The position numbers and the translations under genes are program-made. The notes below the pieces were generated by a model. That model was not told the origin of the DNA and searched no databases. It saw only the letters and a program-made list of their open reading frames with translations. Shown here piece after piece: positions 1 to 8,946 of a stretch of DNA of 64,000 bases. The stretch's first letter is position 1, and the number at the start of each line of letters is the position of its first letter. Source of the stretch: Kosakonia oryziphila (lineage in GTDB: Bacteria > Pseudomonadota > Gammaproteobacteria > Enterobacterales > Enterobacteriaceae). The DNA lies in NCBI RefSeq assembly GCF_900094795.1, contig NZ_FMBC01000019.1, positions 1 to 64,000 on the forward strand. The letters are read 5' to 3'.

Positions 1-37
1 AGCTAACCGGTACTAATGAACCGTGAGGCTTAACCTT
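1..37 (+). rRNA. rrlC: 23S rRNA, 3' end (partial)
   Basis: The last 37 nt of 23S rRNA, recognised by the conserved 3' terminus ending GGCTTAACCTT; the gene begins outside the window. The spacer to 5S (38-236) is processed rRNA spacer and has no gene. The neighbours aspT, trpT and hdfR match the rrnC locus of E. coli. Confidence 0.93.
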
Positions 38-236
38 ACAACGCCGAAGATGTTTTGGCGATTTGAGAAGACGAGCAATATTCAGCTTTGATTCAGATTA
101 GCGGAAACGAAAGATTTTACGCTGAGGCAAGGCGGCAAACGCGGCGAAGGAAGGAGCATACGGTGGTATGTGACTGAGTTCGCAAGAGCAGCCAACACAG
201 TCTCAGTGGAAAAGATTCGTTTCGTGCACCAGAATT

Positions 237-356
237 TGCCTGGCGGCAACAGCGCGGTGGTCCCACCTGACCCCATGCCGAACTCAGAAGTGAAACGCCG
301 TAGCGCCGATGGTAGTGTGGGGTCTCCCCATGCGAGAGTAGGGAACTGCCAGGCAT
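237..356 (+). rRNA. rrfC: 5S rRNA
   Basis: A 120-nt 5S rRNA from TGCCTGGCGG to CTGCCAGGCAT. The two ends pair to form helix I, and the internal block is identical or nearly so to E. coli 5S. It is cotranscribed with the 23S upstream and the two tRNAs downstream. Confidence 0.97.
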
Positions 357-410
357 CAAATTAGCAAGTCAAACCGGGGCAACAAACCGGTGGTTGTAAA
401 GAAATTCGGT

Positions 411-487
411 GGAGCGGTAGTTCAGTCGGTTAGAATACCTGCCTGTCACGCAGGGGGTCGCGGGTTCGAGTCCCGTCCGTTCCGCCA
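411..487 (+). tRNA. aspT: tRNA-Asp (anticodon GTC)
   Basis: A 77-nt tRNA with encoded CCA. The anticodon loop reads CCTGTCACG (GTC), the T-loop GGTTCGAGTCC, and the acceptor GGAGCGG pairs with CCGTTCC. It is a distal tRNA of the rrn operon, 54 nt after the 5S. Confidence 0.97.
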
Positions 488-495
488 CCCTAATT

Positions 496-571
<76 letters not shown>

Positions 572-576
572 GAAAC

Positions 577-606
577 AATCCTTAGCATTTGCTAAGGATT
601 TTTTTT
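577..606 (+). terminator. rRNA operon terminator
   Basis: A perfect 10-bp stem AATCCTTAGC/GCTAAGGATT with the loop ATTT, followed directly by a T run. It ends the rrn-aspT-trpT transcript. Confidence 0.9.
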
Positions 607-663
607 GCTTTTTTCAGCGACCTTCATATAGAAGGTACCAAACTGGCATCCTTGCCTCATAAT

Positions 664-1485
664 TCAACCAATCACTTTGATCTTTAAAAGATCTTTGATC
701 TGATTCTGTTTATCGCTGTTCTGCAGCCAAATAGCGTAAAGTGGGCGAGAAAGGGTTGCGGTATCCGCGACCAGATGTAAGCCAACTTTTTGTTCTGCCC
801 ACGACACCGGTAGCCAGGTACAGCCATTTAGATATGACAATTGTTGATGCGCGACTTCCGCAGAACTGGTCGTTAATGTGGGTACATCGTCACTGGCGAT
901 CAACTCCGCTTCATGCTGCTGAAAATCAGCCCCCCACTCCAGTCGCAAGTAATTTAGTTCCGCTTTATTTTTACCCGGCTCAGCAGAATAGAGCGCGAGT
1001 GTAAAATGCCCCAATAGTTGACTGCTGAACTCATCCATTTTCGGTGTTTCGGTGGTAATCAGAAGATCCAGTTGCCGCTCATGTAACTGTTTAACTAATG
1101 ACTGACGTTGTGCAATACGTGCTTCGAATTGCAGATTTCCCTGTAGCTCATAGAGTCTGCTTAGCCAGTCGCTGAGCATACACTCCCATAATGACGCGCT
1201 GGCACCGATAGAAAATTGGTGATGCCGCGAAGTATGTGCAACCTCTTTCCGCGCAGCCTGCCACGTACTCATAAGCGTCTCTGCATAAGGCAGAAGCTTC
1301 TCTCCAGCCGCCGTAAGACGGATATTATTACGGTGACGAGTAAATAGATTAACCCCAAGCTGGTTCTCCAGCTGGCGAATACGAAAACTCACTGCGGACT
1401 GTGTCAGGTAGAGTGATTCTGCTGCCCGGCCGAAGTGACGAGTCCTGCTTACTTCCAGGAAAGTTTTTAGTAATTCCGTATCCAC
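664..1485 (-). CDS. hdfR: LysR-type regulator HdfR
   Basis: A LysR-family transcription factor of 273 aa. The N-terminal winged helix-turn-helix ([20 protein letters not shown], then [20 protein letters not shown]) is followed by a LysR effector domain. HdfR represses the flagellar master operon flhDC in E. coli and activates gltBD. Two in-frame GTG codons are possible; I chose the inner one at 1485 because a GGAG lies about 8 nt before it and the protein then begins like the K-12 one; the outer GTG at 1497 adds four residues. It is divergent from maoP. Confidence 0.93.
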   Translation of the reverse strand: MDTELLKTFLEVSRTRHFGRAAESLYLTQSAVSFRIRQLENQLGVNLFTRHRNNIRLTAAGEKLLPYAETLMSTWQAARKEVAHTSRHHQFSIGASASLWECMLSDWLSRLYELQGNLQFEARIAQRQSLVKQLHERQLDLLITTETPKMDEFSSQLLGHFTLALYSAEPGKNKAELNYLRLEWGADFQQHEAELIASDDVPTLTTSSAEVAHQQLSYLNGCTWLPVSWAEQKVGLHLVADTATLSRPLYAIWLQNSDKQNQIKDLLKIKVIG

Positions 1486-1603
1486 GGTTTTCTCCACAAA
1501 AATATTTGTCGTAATGATTTAAATGTTTTGTTTTACACTCTGTCAAGCGTAACTAATACTCCGCGCCATAAATAGCTCGGCCAAAGAATTAGGAGCGTGC
1601 AGG

Positions 1604-1942
1604 ATGGCGGAAAGCTTTACGACGACGAATCGTTTTTTCGACAATAAAAATTATCCACGCGGGTTCTCGCGCCACGGTGATTTCACCATCAAAGAGGCTC
1701 AACTGCTTGAGCGTCACGGCTACGCGTTTAACGAGCTGGAGCTTGGTAAACGTGACCCAGTGACCGAAGTAGAAACGCAGTTTGTCGCAGTCTGCCGTGG
1801 AGAACGTGAACCCAGCACGGAAGCAGAACGTGTCTGGCTTAAGTATATGGCTCGCATTAAGCGACCGAAGCGTTTTCATACCTTGTCGGGTGGAAAACCA
1901 CAGATGGAAGGCACGGAAGATTACACTGAGTCTGACGATTAA
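1604..1942 (+). CDS. maoP: Macrodomain Ori organisation protein MaoP
   Basis: A 112-aa DUF413-type protein (formerly yifE) beginning [20 protein letters not shown]. In E. coli MaoP acts with the nearby site maoS to organise the Ori macrodomain. It is soluble and rich in charged residues with an acidic tail (EDYTESDD). An AGGAG lies just before the ATG. It is divergent from hdfR and convergent with comM. Length and sequence match the family closely. Confidence 0.93.
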   Translation: MAESFTTTNRFFDNKNYPRGFSRHGDFTIKEAQLLERHGYAFNELELGKRDPVTEVETQFVAVCRGEREPSTEAERVWLKYMARIKRPKRFHTLSGGKPQMEGTEDYTESDD

Positions 1943-1946
1943 GAGA

Positions 1947-1968
1947 AAGGGGCGAAGGCCCCTTTTTT
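1947..1968. terminator. Terminator between maoP and comM
   Basis: AAGGGGC-GAA-GGCCCCTT followed by T6 on the plus strand, 4 nt after the maoP stop and touching the stop of the convergent comM. Confidence 0.85.
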
Positions 1969-3487
1969 ACGTCAACATCTTTTGCAGATGAATGAGTAAC
2001 CTGTCGATTGCGCGGTAACTTAGCGCTTCTTGCAGGTGTGCTCGCTGGATCTCATCCTGTTGTTCCAGATCAGCGATGGTTCTTGCAACCTTCAGCAGAC
2101 GTTGCCAGGCTCGTATAGAGAAACCGAGACGTGTTAGCGTCTCTTCCAGCCATTCCCCATCCTCTTTTGCAAGCAAGCAGAACTCTTTTGTTTCGTTGCT
2201 TTCCAGCCGGGCGTTGAGCTTCTTTTGCCGTTGATGCTGACGAGCATGAGCCTGAATAACACGTGACCGCACGACCTCACTGCATTCACCTTTCTGCTGG
2301 GGTTGGCTCATTAAGCCGGGAGCAGGCAGCGGTATTTCCAGCGAGAGATCAAACCGATCGAGAAAAGGGCCTGATAGCCTTCCCAGATACCGCAGTGTCT
2401 GTTCAGGCGTGCTGCGATTATGGTTACCCTGATAGTGCCCGGTTGGGCTGGGATTCATGGCCGCAATCAACTGAAAGCGTGCAGGATAAGTGATTTTTGC
2501 TCTTGTTCGTGAAATGTGAATCTGGCCTGACTCCATCGGTTCGCGCAGAGCATCCAGTACGCGTCGCTCAAACTCAGGTAGTTCATCCAGAAACAGTACA
2601 CCGTTGTGCGCCAGCGAAATTTCACCGGGCTCTGGTAATGAACCTCCCCCAACCAATGCTGTCAGGGAGGCGCTGTGATGAGGCGTTCTGAATGGCCGTC
2701 GTCGCCAGTGAAGAGTGGTGCTATTGTTGTTGAATACACTCATCACTGCTGCACTTTCCAGGGCTTCCTGATTATTAAGCGGTGGTAATAATCCCCCCAG
2801 TCTACTGGCCAGCATGGTTTTTCCGGTTCCTGGTGGCCCTATCAACAATAAATTATGTCCGCCTGCCGCAGTGATTTCTAAAGCTCGTTTCCCTTGCTGC
2901 TGTCCAATTACATCGCTCAGATCCCCGCTGTGCCTCTCCTGAACGCCCTCAAAGGGCGCTGGAGTTAAAAGGGTGTGTTTTCCTTCCAGAAAAGCACATA
3001 CCTCCTGCAAATGGGTGGCTATGCGGCAATCTTCTGTTTCAGCAAGACTGGCCTCTGCTTCATTTTCCTGAGCAATGATGATGCTACGCCTGGCTTTAAC
3101 TGCTTCCATGACACAAGAGATAGTGCCGGAGACTCCACGTAATGCGCCTGTAAGAGCAAGTTCACCAACGAACTCGTAGTCACTCAGCATTGGTGCTGTT
3201 AGTTGCTCTGAGGCCGCCAGAAGCGCGATAGCGATGGGTAAATCGTATCGCCCGCCTTCTTTTGGAAGATCGGCCGGTGCGAGATTGATCGTGATCCGCT
3301 TTGCCGGAAAAACATAACCACTGTTGATGATCGCGCTGCGTACCCGATCGCGTGCCTCTTTAACGGTCATCTCTGGTAATCCGACAATGGTCAGCCCTGG
3401 AAGTCCGTTGCTGATATGCACTTCGACCGTCACCAATGGCGCAGTAACGCCAAGTGCCGCTCGGGTATAAATGACTGACAATGCCAT
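1967..3487 (-). CDS. comM: Mg-chelatase-like AAA+ ATPase ComM (YifB)
   Basis: A 506-aa protein of the YifB/ComM family. It has an N-terminal ChlI-type domain (MALSVIYTRAALGVTAPLVT), a Walker A motif GPPGTGKTMLASRL near residue 217, a Walker B-type FLDELPEF, and a C-terminal Mg-chelatase domain. In Vibrio and Haemophilus ComM is a hexameric branch-migration helicase in natural transformation; its role in enterobacteria is less clear. A GGAG sits a few nt before the start. Full length for the family. Confidence 0.94.
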   Translation of the reverse strand: MALSVIYTRAALGVTAPLVTVEVHISNGLPGLTIVGLPEMTVKEARDRVRSAIINSGYVFPAKRITINLAPADLPKEGGRYDLPIAIALLAASEQLTAPMLSDYEFVGELALTGALRGVSGTISCVMEAVKARRSIIIAQENEAEASLAETEDCRIATHLQEVCAFLEGKHTLLTPAPFEGVQERHSGDLSDVIGQQQGKRALEITAAGGHNLLLIGPPGTGKTMLASRLGGLLPPLNNQEALESAAVMSVFNNNSTTLHWRRRPFRTPHHSASLTALVGGGSLPEPGEISLAHNGVLFLDELPEFERRVLDALREPMESGQIHISRTRAKITYPARFQLIAAMNPSPTGHYQGNHNRSTPEQTLRYLGRLSGPFLDRFDLSLEIPLPAPGLMSQPQQKGECSEVVRSRVIQAHARQHQRQKKLNARLESNETKEFCLLAKEDGEWLEETLTRLGFSIRAWQRLLKVARTIADLEQQDEIQRAHLQEALSYRAIDRLLIHLQKMLT

Positions 3488-3805
3488 AGTTCCTCCTTGC
3501 CATGTTCATTATCTGTTCGTCGCTTTTACCTTTCATTATCGATATTGAGCATTTACGTGGACGTTTCCGGTAATTTGTTGCAAGTACATCCCCTTTTCAT
3601 CGCGCCGGGAGTACGCTCGCAATATTGATTTCGTTAAAAAAACAGTGAAATATTTTCATGAGCTTTTTTATTATATAAAACAATGAGTTTTTGCTATTTT
3701 GTGAGCAATGATGCCAAAGCGGTCATAAATTTTTCTTGTGTCTTGTCTGAAATCTGTGTTACCTCTTTAGGCATTCCTTCGAACATGAAGCAAGAACGAA
3801 CAAAC
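3488..3805 (+). promoter_or_regulatory. ilv operon upstream region
   Basis: 318 bp between the divergent comM and ilvL starts. A strongly AT-rich tract runs from about 3630 to 3700, the position where E. coli has the IHF/supercoiling-sensitive region upstream of the ilvG promoter. I could not place the promoter boxes with confidence. No gene is seen here. Confidence 0.5.
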
Positions 3806-3904
3806 ATGAAAGCCCTTCTACGAGTGATTAGCCTGGTCGTGATTAGCGTGGTGGTGATTATTATCCCACCGTGCGGGGCTGCACTTGGACGAGGAAAGGC
3901 TTAG
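3806..3904 (+). CDS. ilvL: ilvGMEDA operon leader peptide
   Basis: A 32-aa attenuator peptide starting MKALLRVISLVVISVVVIII and continuing PPCGAALGRGKA. Residues 5-20 are packed with Leu, Val and Ile codons. Starvation for these amino acids stalls the ribosome and allows readthrough into ilvX/G. The second residue is Lys where K-12 has Thr. The same frame is open further upstream, but the known family start and the control-codon spacing support 3806. Confidence 0.96.
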   Translation: MKALLRVISLVVISVVVIIIPPCGAALGRGKA

Positions 3905-3927
3905 AAAACAAGCCTTAACGAACTAAG

Positions 3928-3959
3928 ACCCCCGCACCGAAAGGTCCGGGGGTTTTTTT
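3928..3959 (+). terminator. ilv attenuator terminator
   Basis: A GC-rich hairpin with CCCCCG paired to CGGGGG around a CACCGAAAGGTC loop region, followed by T7. It lies 24 nt after the ilvL stop and is the attenuator controlled by ilvL translation. Confidence 0.93.
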
Positions 3960-3990
3960 ATGACTTAAAAATATAAGCGAGGAGCAGAGA

Positions 3991-4041
3991 ATGAGTTGTA
4001 GCACAAAATTCTGTTTCTCCCGATATACGGCGGGGAACTGA
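3991..4041 (+). CDS. ilvX: Small protein IlvX
   Basis: A 16-aa [19 protein letters not shown], preceded by AGGAG and ending 2 nt before the ilvG start. K-12 has a peptide of the same length and similar sequence here. Its function is unknown; the tight spacing suggests translational coupling to ilvG. Confidence 0.8.
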   Translation: MSCSTKFCFSRYTAGN

Positions 4042-4043
4042 CT

Positions 4044-5690
4044 ATGAATGGGGCACAGTGGGTAGTACATGCGTTGCGGGCACAGAAAGTGGATACGGTT
4101 TTTGGCTATCCGGGTGGCGCAATCATGCCGGTTTACGATGCATTGTATGACGGCGGCGTGGAACACCTACTGTGTCGGCATGAGCAGGGCGCCGCGATGG
4201 CCGCTATTGGCTATGCCCGTGCAACGGGTAAGACAGGCGTATGCATTGCGACATCCGGTCCGGGCGCTACCAATCTGATTACTGGCCTTGCCGATGCGTT
4301 GTTAGATTCAGTTCCGGTGGTGGCGATTACGGGTCAGGTTGCGGCTCCATTGATAGGAACTGACGCTTTTCAGGAAGTGGATGTGTTGGGTTTATCGCTG
4401 GCCTGTACCAAACACAGCTTTCTGGTTGAGTCCCTGCAAGAACTGCCGCGCGTAATGGCTGAAGCCTTCCATGTCGCCAGTTCTGGCCGCCCTGGCCCGG
4501 TTCTGGTTGATATCCCGAAAGACATCCAACTGGCGAGTGGCGATCTTGAGCCCTATTTCGCTACCGTTGATGAGGTAATCTCCTTCCCGCAGGCGCAGGT
4601 TGATCAGGCCCGCCAGATGTTAGCGCAGGCTAAAAAACCGATGCTGTATGTTGGTGGTGGCGTTGGTATGGCACAGGCGGTTCCTGCTTTGCGTGAGTTC
4701 CTGGCTGCAACACAGATGCCAGTGGTGTGTACACTGAAAGGTCTGGGCGCAGTGGCACCAGAATATGCTTATTACCTCGGTATGCTGGGGATGCACGGTA
4801 CTAAAGCGGCGAACTTTGCTGTTCAGGAGTGCGATTTGCTGGTTGCTGTTGGCGCGCGGTTTGACGATCGTGTGACCGGCAAGCTAAATACCTTTGCGCC
4901 ACATGCAGAAGTGATTCATATGGATATCGATCCGGCGGAAATGAGTAAGTTGCGTCAGGCGCATGTCGCGTTGCAGGGCGATTTGAATGCGTTGCTCCCG
5001 GTGTTGCAACAGGTGCTGTCCATTGATGCGTGGCGACAGCACGCCGCAGACTTACGCCGCGAGCATGCATGGCGTTATGACCATCCTGGCGAGGCGATTT
5101 ATGCGCCACTGCTGTTAAAACAACTCTCTGAACGTAAACCGGCGAACAGCGTAGTGACGACCGATGTCGGGCAGCATCAGATGTGGGCTGCGCAACATCT
5201 TGAATTCGATCGTCCGGAAAATTTCATCACCTCTAGCGGCTTAGGCACGATGGGTTTTGGTCTGCCCGCTGCCGTTGGCGCGCAGGTCGCCCGCCCGGAG
5301 GATACGGTCATCTGTATCTCTGGTGACGGCTCCTTCATGATGAATGTACAGGAACTGGGCACCGTAAAACGTAAACAGTTACCGCTGAAGATGGTATTGC
5401 TGGACAACCAGCGTTTAGGAATGGTTCGACAATGGCAGCAGTTATTCTTTAACGAGCGTTATAGCGAAACTATTCTGACTGACAACCCCGATTTCCTCAC
5501 GCTGGCCAGCGCCTTTGGCATCCCGGGCCAGCACATCACCCGTAAAGACCAGGTTGAAGCGGCACTCGACACCATGCTTTCGAGCTCAGGGCCATACCTG
5601 CTTCATGTCTCAATCGATGAACTTGAGAACGTCTGGCCATTGGTGCCGCCCGGCGCCAGTAACTCACAAATGCTGGAGAAATTATCATGA
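4044..5690 (+). CDS. ilvG: Acetolactate synthase II large subunit (intact)
   Basis: The 548-aa catalytic subunit of acetohydroxyacid synthase II, a thiamine-diphosphate and FAD enzyme that makes acetolactate or acetohydroxybutyrate for valine and isoleucine. The catalytic-Glu motif [10 protein letters not shown] is near residue 46 and the ThDP-Mg motif GDGSFMMN near residue 427. The reading frame is uninterrupted, unlike K-12, where a frameshift inactivates ilvG and causes valine sensitivity. The stop overlaps the ilvM start (ATGA). Confidence 0.97.
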   Translation: MNGAQWVVHALRAQKVDTVFGYPGGAIMPVYDALYDGGVEHLLCRHEQGAAMAAIGYARATGKTGVCIATSGPGATNLITGLADALLDSVPVVAITGQVAAPLIGTDAFQEVDVLGLSLACTKHSFLVESLQELPRVMAEAFHVASSGRPGPVLVDIPKDIQLASGDLEPYFATVDEVISFPQAQVDQARQMLAQAKKPMLYVGGGVGMAQAVPALREFLAATQMPVVCTLKGLGAVAPEYAYYLGMLGMHGTKAANFAVQECDLLVAVGARFDDRVTGKLNTFAPHAEVIHMDIDPAEMSKLRQAHVALQGDLNALLPVLQQVLSIDAWRQHAADLRREHAWRYDHPGEAIYAPLLLKQLSERKPANSVVTTDVGQHQMWAAQHLEFDRPENFITSSGLGTMGFGLPAAVGAQVARPEDTVICISGDGSFMMNVQELGTVKRKQLPLKMVLLDNQRLGMVRQWQQLFFNERYSETILTDNPDFLTLASAFGIPGQHITRKDQVEAALDTMLSSSGPYLLHVSIDELENVWPLVPPGASNSQMLEKLS

Positions 5691-5956
5691 TGCAACATCA
5701 GGTCGCCGTTGAGGCTCGTTTCAACCCGGAAACGTTAGAACGCGTGTTGCGCGTGGTGCGACACCGTGGTTTTCAGGTATGCGCGATGAATATGGAAACC
5801 GCCAGCGATGCGCAGAACATAAATATTGAATTGACCGTTGCCAGCCCGCGGCCTGTCGAATTACTGTTTAGCCAACTGAGCAAGCTTGTCGACGTTGCCC
5901 GGGTTGATATCCGACAGCGCGCCACATCATCACAATCACAACAAATCCGCGCGTAA
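5687..5956 (+). CDS. ilvM: Acetolactate synthase II small subunit
   Basis: An 89-aa ACT-domain regulatory subunit ([20 protein letters not shown]). It activates IlvG and, unlike IlvN and IlvH, does not give valine feedback inhibition. It overlaps ilvG by 4 nt, consistent with translational coupling and equal subunit amounts. The C-terminal tail (SSQSQQIRA) is slightly longer than in K-12. Confidence 0.95.
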   Translation: MMQHQVAVEARFNPETLERVLRVVRHRGFQVCAMNMETASDAQNINIELTVASPRPVELLFSQLSKLVDVARVDIRQRATSSQSQQIRA

Positions 5957-5976
5957 GCGCAAAAGGAAGAACAACA

Positions 5977-6906
5977 ATGACGACGAAAAAAGCAGACTAC
6001 ATTTGGTTCAATGGCGAGATGGTTCGTTGGGAAGACGCGAAAGTTCACGTGATGTCCCATGCTCTGCACTACGGCACATCTGTCTTCGAAGGTATCCGTT
6101 GCTACGACTCGCACAAAGGCCCGGTAGTCTTCCGCCATCGTGAACATATGCAGCGTCTGCATGATTCCGCCAAAATCTACCGTTTCCCGGTTTCTCAGAG
6201 CATTGATGACCTGATGGAAGCCTGCCGTGGAGTGATCCGCAAAAACAACCTGACTAGCGCGTATATCCGTCCGCTGATCTTTGTTGGCGATGTTGGTATG
6301 GGCGTGAACCCGCCTGCGGGTTACGGCACTGACGTGATTATCGCTGCGTTCCCGTGGGGTGCTTACCTGGGCGCGGAAGCGCTGGATCAGGGGATCGATG
6401 CGATGGTTTCTTCGTGGAATCGTGCTGCGCCGAATACCATCCCGACAGCCGCGAAAGCTGGCGGCAACTATCTCTCCTCTCTGCTGGTCGGCAGCGAAGC
6501 GCGCCGTCACGGTTATCAGGAAGGTATCGCACTGGATGTGAACGGTTATATCTCTGAAGGTGCAGGCGAAAACTTGTTTGAAGTGAAAGACGGCATCCTG
6601 TTTACTCCGCCGTTCACCTCTTCTGCTCTGCCGGGGATCACCCGTGATGCCATTATCAAGCTGGCAAAAGAGCTGAATATTGAAGTTCGTGAGCAGGTGC
6701 TGTCCCGCGAATCGCTGTACCTGGCGGATGAAGTGTTCATGTCCGGTACCGCTGCTGAGATCACCCCGGTTCGTAGCGTTGATGGTATCCAGGTTGGTGA
6801 AGGTCGTTGCGGTCCGGTCACCAAACGTATTCAGCAAGCATTCTTTGGCCTCTTCACCGGTGAAACGGAAGATAAGTGGGGCTGGTTGGATCAAGTTAAT
6901 CCATAA
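5977..6906 (+). CDS. ilvE: Branched-chain amino acid aminotransferase
   Basis: A 309-aa fold-type IV PLP enzyme for the last step of Ile, Val and Leu synthesis (glutamate as amino donor). The PLP lysine is near residue 160 in TAAKAGGNYLSS, and the phosphate-binding segment GITRDAIIKLAKE lies further on. It begins MTTKKADYIWFNGEMVRWED 20 nt after ilvM with AAGGAAG as ribosome site. Length is as in K-12. It is followed by an ERIC element before ilvD. Confidence 0.97.
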   Translation: MTTKKADYIWFNGEMVRWEDAKVHVMSHALHYGTSVFEGIRCYDSHKGPVVFRHREHMQRLHDSAKIYRFPVSQSIDDLMEACRGVIRKNNLTSAYIRPLIFVGDVGMGVNPPAGYGTDVIIAAFPWGAYLGAEALDQGIDAMVSSWNRAAPNTIPTAAKAGGNYLSSLLVGSEARRHGYQEGIALDVNGYISEGAGENLFEVKDGILFTPPFTSSALPGITRDAIIKLAKELNIEVREQVLSRESLYLADEVFMSGTAAEITPVRSVDGIQVGEGRCGPVTKRIQQAFFGLFTGETEDKWGWLDQVNP

Positions 6907-7031
6907 ATACCCGTCATACTTCAGGTTGTAGGTGTGTTGGCTGCACTCGTTCACCCCAGTCACTTACTTATGTAAGCTCCTGGGGATTCGCTCGCTTGCC
7001 GCCTTCCTACAACCCGAATTATTTAGGGTAT
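6907..7031. repeat. ERIC element between ilvE and ilvD
   Basis: A 125-bp enterobacterial repetitive intergenic consensus. The core CCCCAGTCACTTACTTATG and GTAAGCTCCTGGGGATTCGC is present, and the ends form an imperfect inverted repeat (ATACCCGTCATACTTCAGG against CCGAATTATTTAGGGTAT). It starts 1 nt after the ilvE stop, so it is transcribed within ilvGMEDA. No gene lies in this gap. Confidence 0.92.
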
Positions 7032-7093
7032 AGCAAATAAATATGGGATGGCACGCACCACCCCATCGACAAGACAGACGGGAGTAAAAGAGC

Positions 7094-8944
7094 ATGCCTA
7101 AGTACCGTTCCGCCACCACCACTCACGGGCGCAATATGGCGGGTGCCCGCGCGCTGTGGCGCGCAACCGGGATGACCGACGCCGATTTCGGCAAGCCGAT
7201 TATTGCTGTCGTGAACTCATTTACCCAGTTCGTGCCCGGGCACGTTCATCTGCGCGATCTTGGTAAGCTGGTTGCAGAGCAAATCGAAGCCGCAGGTGGC
7301 GTAGCGAAAGAGTTCAACACCATTGCTGTCGATGACGGTATCGCCATGGGCCACGGTGGCATGCTGTATTCACTGCCCTCCCGCGAGCTTATTGCTGATT
7401 CTGTTGAATATATGGTTAATGCCCACTGCGCCGATGCGATGGTGTGTATTTCCAACTGCGACAAAATCACCCCTGGGATGTTGATGGCTTCCCTGCGCCT
7501 CAATATTCCGGTGATTTTCGTCTCCGGCGGCCCGATGGAAGCCGGTAAGACCAAACTCTCCAACCAGATCATCAAGCTGGATCTGGTTGATGCGATGATT
7601 CAAGGCGCAGACCCGAAAGTCTCTGATGGCCAGAGCGAACAGGTGGAACGTTCCGCATGCCCGACCTGTGGCTCCTGTTCCGGCATGTTCACCGCCAATT
7701 CAATGAATTGCCTGACTGAAGCGCTGGGCCTGTCACAGCCGGGCAACGGTTCGTTACTGGCTACTCACGCCGATCGCAAAGCGTTGTTTATCAATGCCGG
7801 CAAACGCATTGTTGAGCTGACTAAACGTTACTACGAGCAGGACGATGGTTCGGCGCTACCACGCGCTATCGCCAGCAAAGCGGCATTCGAAAACGCCATG
7901 ACGCTGGACATCGCAATGGGCGGTTCGACCAATACCGTTCTGCACCTGCTGGCGGCGGCGCAGGAAGCCGAAATTGATTTCACCATGAGTGATATCGATC
8001 AGCTTTCCCGCAAAGTTCCGCAACTGTGTAAAGTCGCGCCGAGTACGCAGAAATACCATATGGAAGATGTCCACCGTGCAGGTGGCGTGCTGGGTATTCT
8101 GGGGGAACTGGATCGAGCAGGCCTGTTAAACCGTAACGTGAAAAACGTGCTCGGTCTGACGCTGCCGCAAACGCTTGAGCAGTACGATGTCATGCTGACC
8201 AAAGACGAAGCGGTGAAAACTATGTTCCGCGCTGGCCCGGCAGGTATTCGCACCACGCAGGCTTTCTCACAGGATTGCCGCTGGGATACGCTGGATGATG
8301 ATCGCGCGGCAGGTTGTATCCGCTCGCTGGAGCATGCATACAGCAAAGATGGCGGTCTGGCCGTACTGTACGGCAACTTTGCTGAAAACGGCTGCATCGT
8401 GAAAACCGCAGGCGTGGATGACAGCAATCTGAAATTCACCGGTCCGGCAAAAGTATATGAAAGCCAGGATGCGGCGGTTGAGGCTATTCTCGGCGGTAAA
8501 GTGGTGGCTGGCGATGTTGTGGTTATCCGCTATGAGGGGCCGAAAGGTGGGCCGGGCATGCAGGAGATGCTGTATCCAACCAGCTTCCTGAAGTCGATGG
8601 GGCTGGGTAAAGCCTGCGCGCTTATCACCGACGGGCGCTTCTCAGGTGGGACATCCGGCCTTTCCATCGGTCACGTTTCCCCGGAAGCGGCCAGCGGCGG
8701 CAATATTGGGCTGATTGAAGATGGCGACATCATCGCTATCGATATCCCGAACCGTGGTATTCAGTTGCAGGTTAGCGACCAGCAGTTGGCGGCGCGTCGT
8801 GAAGCACAGGAAGCTCGCGGCGATAAAGCCTGGACGCCGGTGGATCGCGAACGTCAGGTCTCTTTCGCGTTACGCGCTTACGCCAGTCTCGCAACCAGTG
8901 CAGACAAGGGTGCGGTGCGCGATAAATCTAAACTTGGGGGTTAA
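7094..8944 (+). CDS. ilvD: Dihydroxyacid dehydratase
   Basis: A 616-aa Fe-S dehydratase for the third common step of Ile/Val synthesis. The cluster cysteines are in [12 protein letters not shown] (near residue 119) and [18 protein letters not shown] (near residue 190). The C-terminal half has the IlvD/Edd fold with [16 protein letters not shown] precedes the ATG. Its TAA overlaps the first of two possible ilvA start codons (TAATGATGG). Confidence 0.97.
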   Translation: MPKYRSATTTHGRNMAGARALWRATGMTDADFGKPIIAVVNSFTQFVPGHVHLRDLGKLVAEQIEAAGGVAKEFNTIAVDDGIAMGHGGMLYSLPSRELIADSVEYMVNAHCADAMVCISNCDKITPGMLMASLRLNIPVIFVSGGPMEAGKTKLSNQIIKLDLVDAMIQGADPKVSDGQSEQVERSACPTCGSCSGMFTANSMNCLTEALGLSQPGNGSLLATHADRKALFINAGKRIVELTKRYYEQDDGSALPRAIASKAAFENAMTLDIAMGGSTNTVLHLLAAAQEAEIDFTMSDIDQLSRKVPQLCKVAPSTQKYHMEDVHRAGGVLGILGELDRAGLLNRNVKNVLGLTLPQTLEQYDVMLTKDEAVKTMFRAGPAGIRTTQAFSQDCRWDTLDDDRAAGCIRSLEHAYSKDGGLAVLYGNFAENGCIVKTAGVDDSNLKFTGPAKVYESQDAAVEAILGGKVVAGDVVVIRYEGPKGGPGMQEMLYPTSFLKSMGLGKACALITDGRFSGGTSGLSIGHVSPEAASGGNIGLIEDGDIIAIDIPNRGIQLQVSDQQLAARREAQEARGDKAWTPVDRERQVSFALRAYASLATSADKGAVRDKSKLGG

Positions 8945-8946
8945 TG

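Noticed and set aside
3683-3805. Upstream extension of the ilvL frame to 73 codons
   Set aside because: It would span the promoter and leader region; attenuator peptides of this family start at the ATG at 3806.
5773-6963. Minus-strand frame of 396 codons
   Set aside because: It is antisense to ilvM and ilvE, whose functions are clear, and has no ribosome site or known family features.
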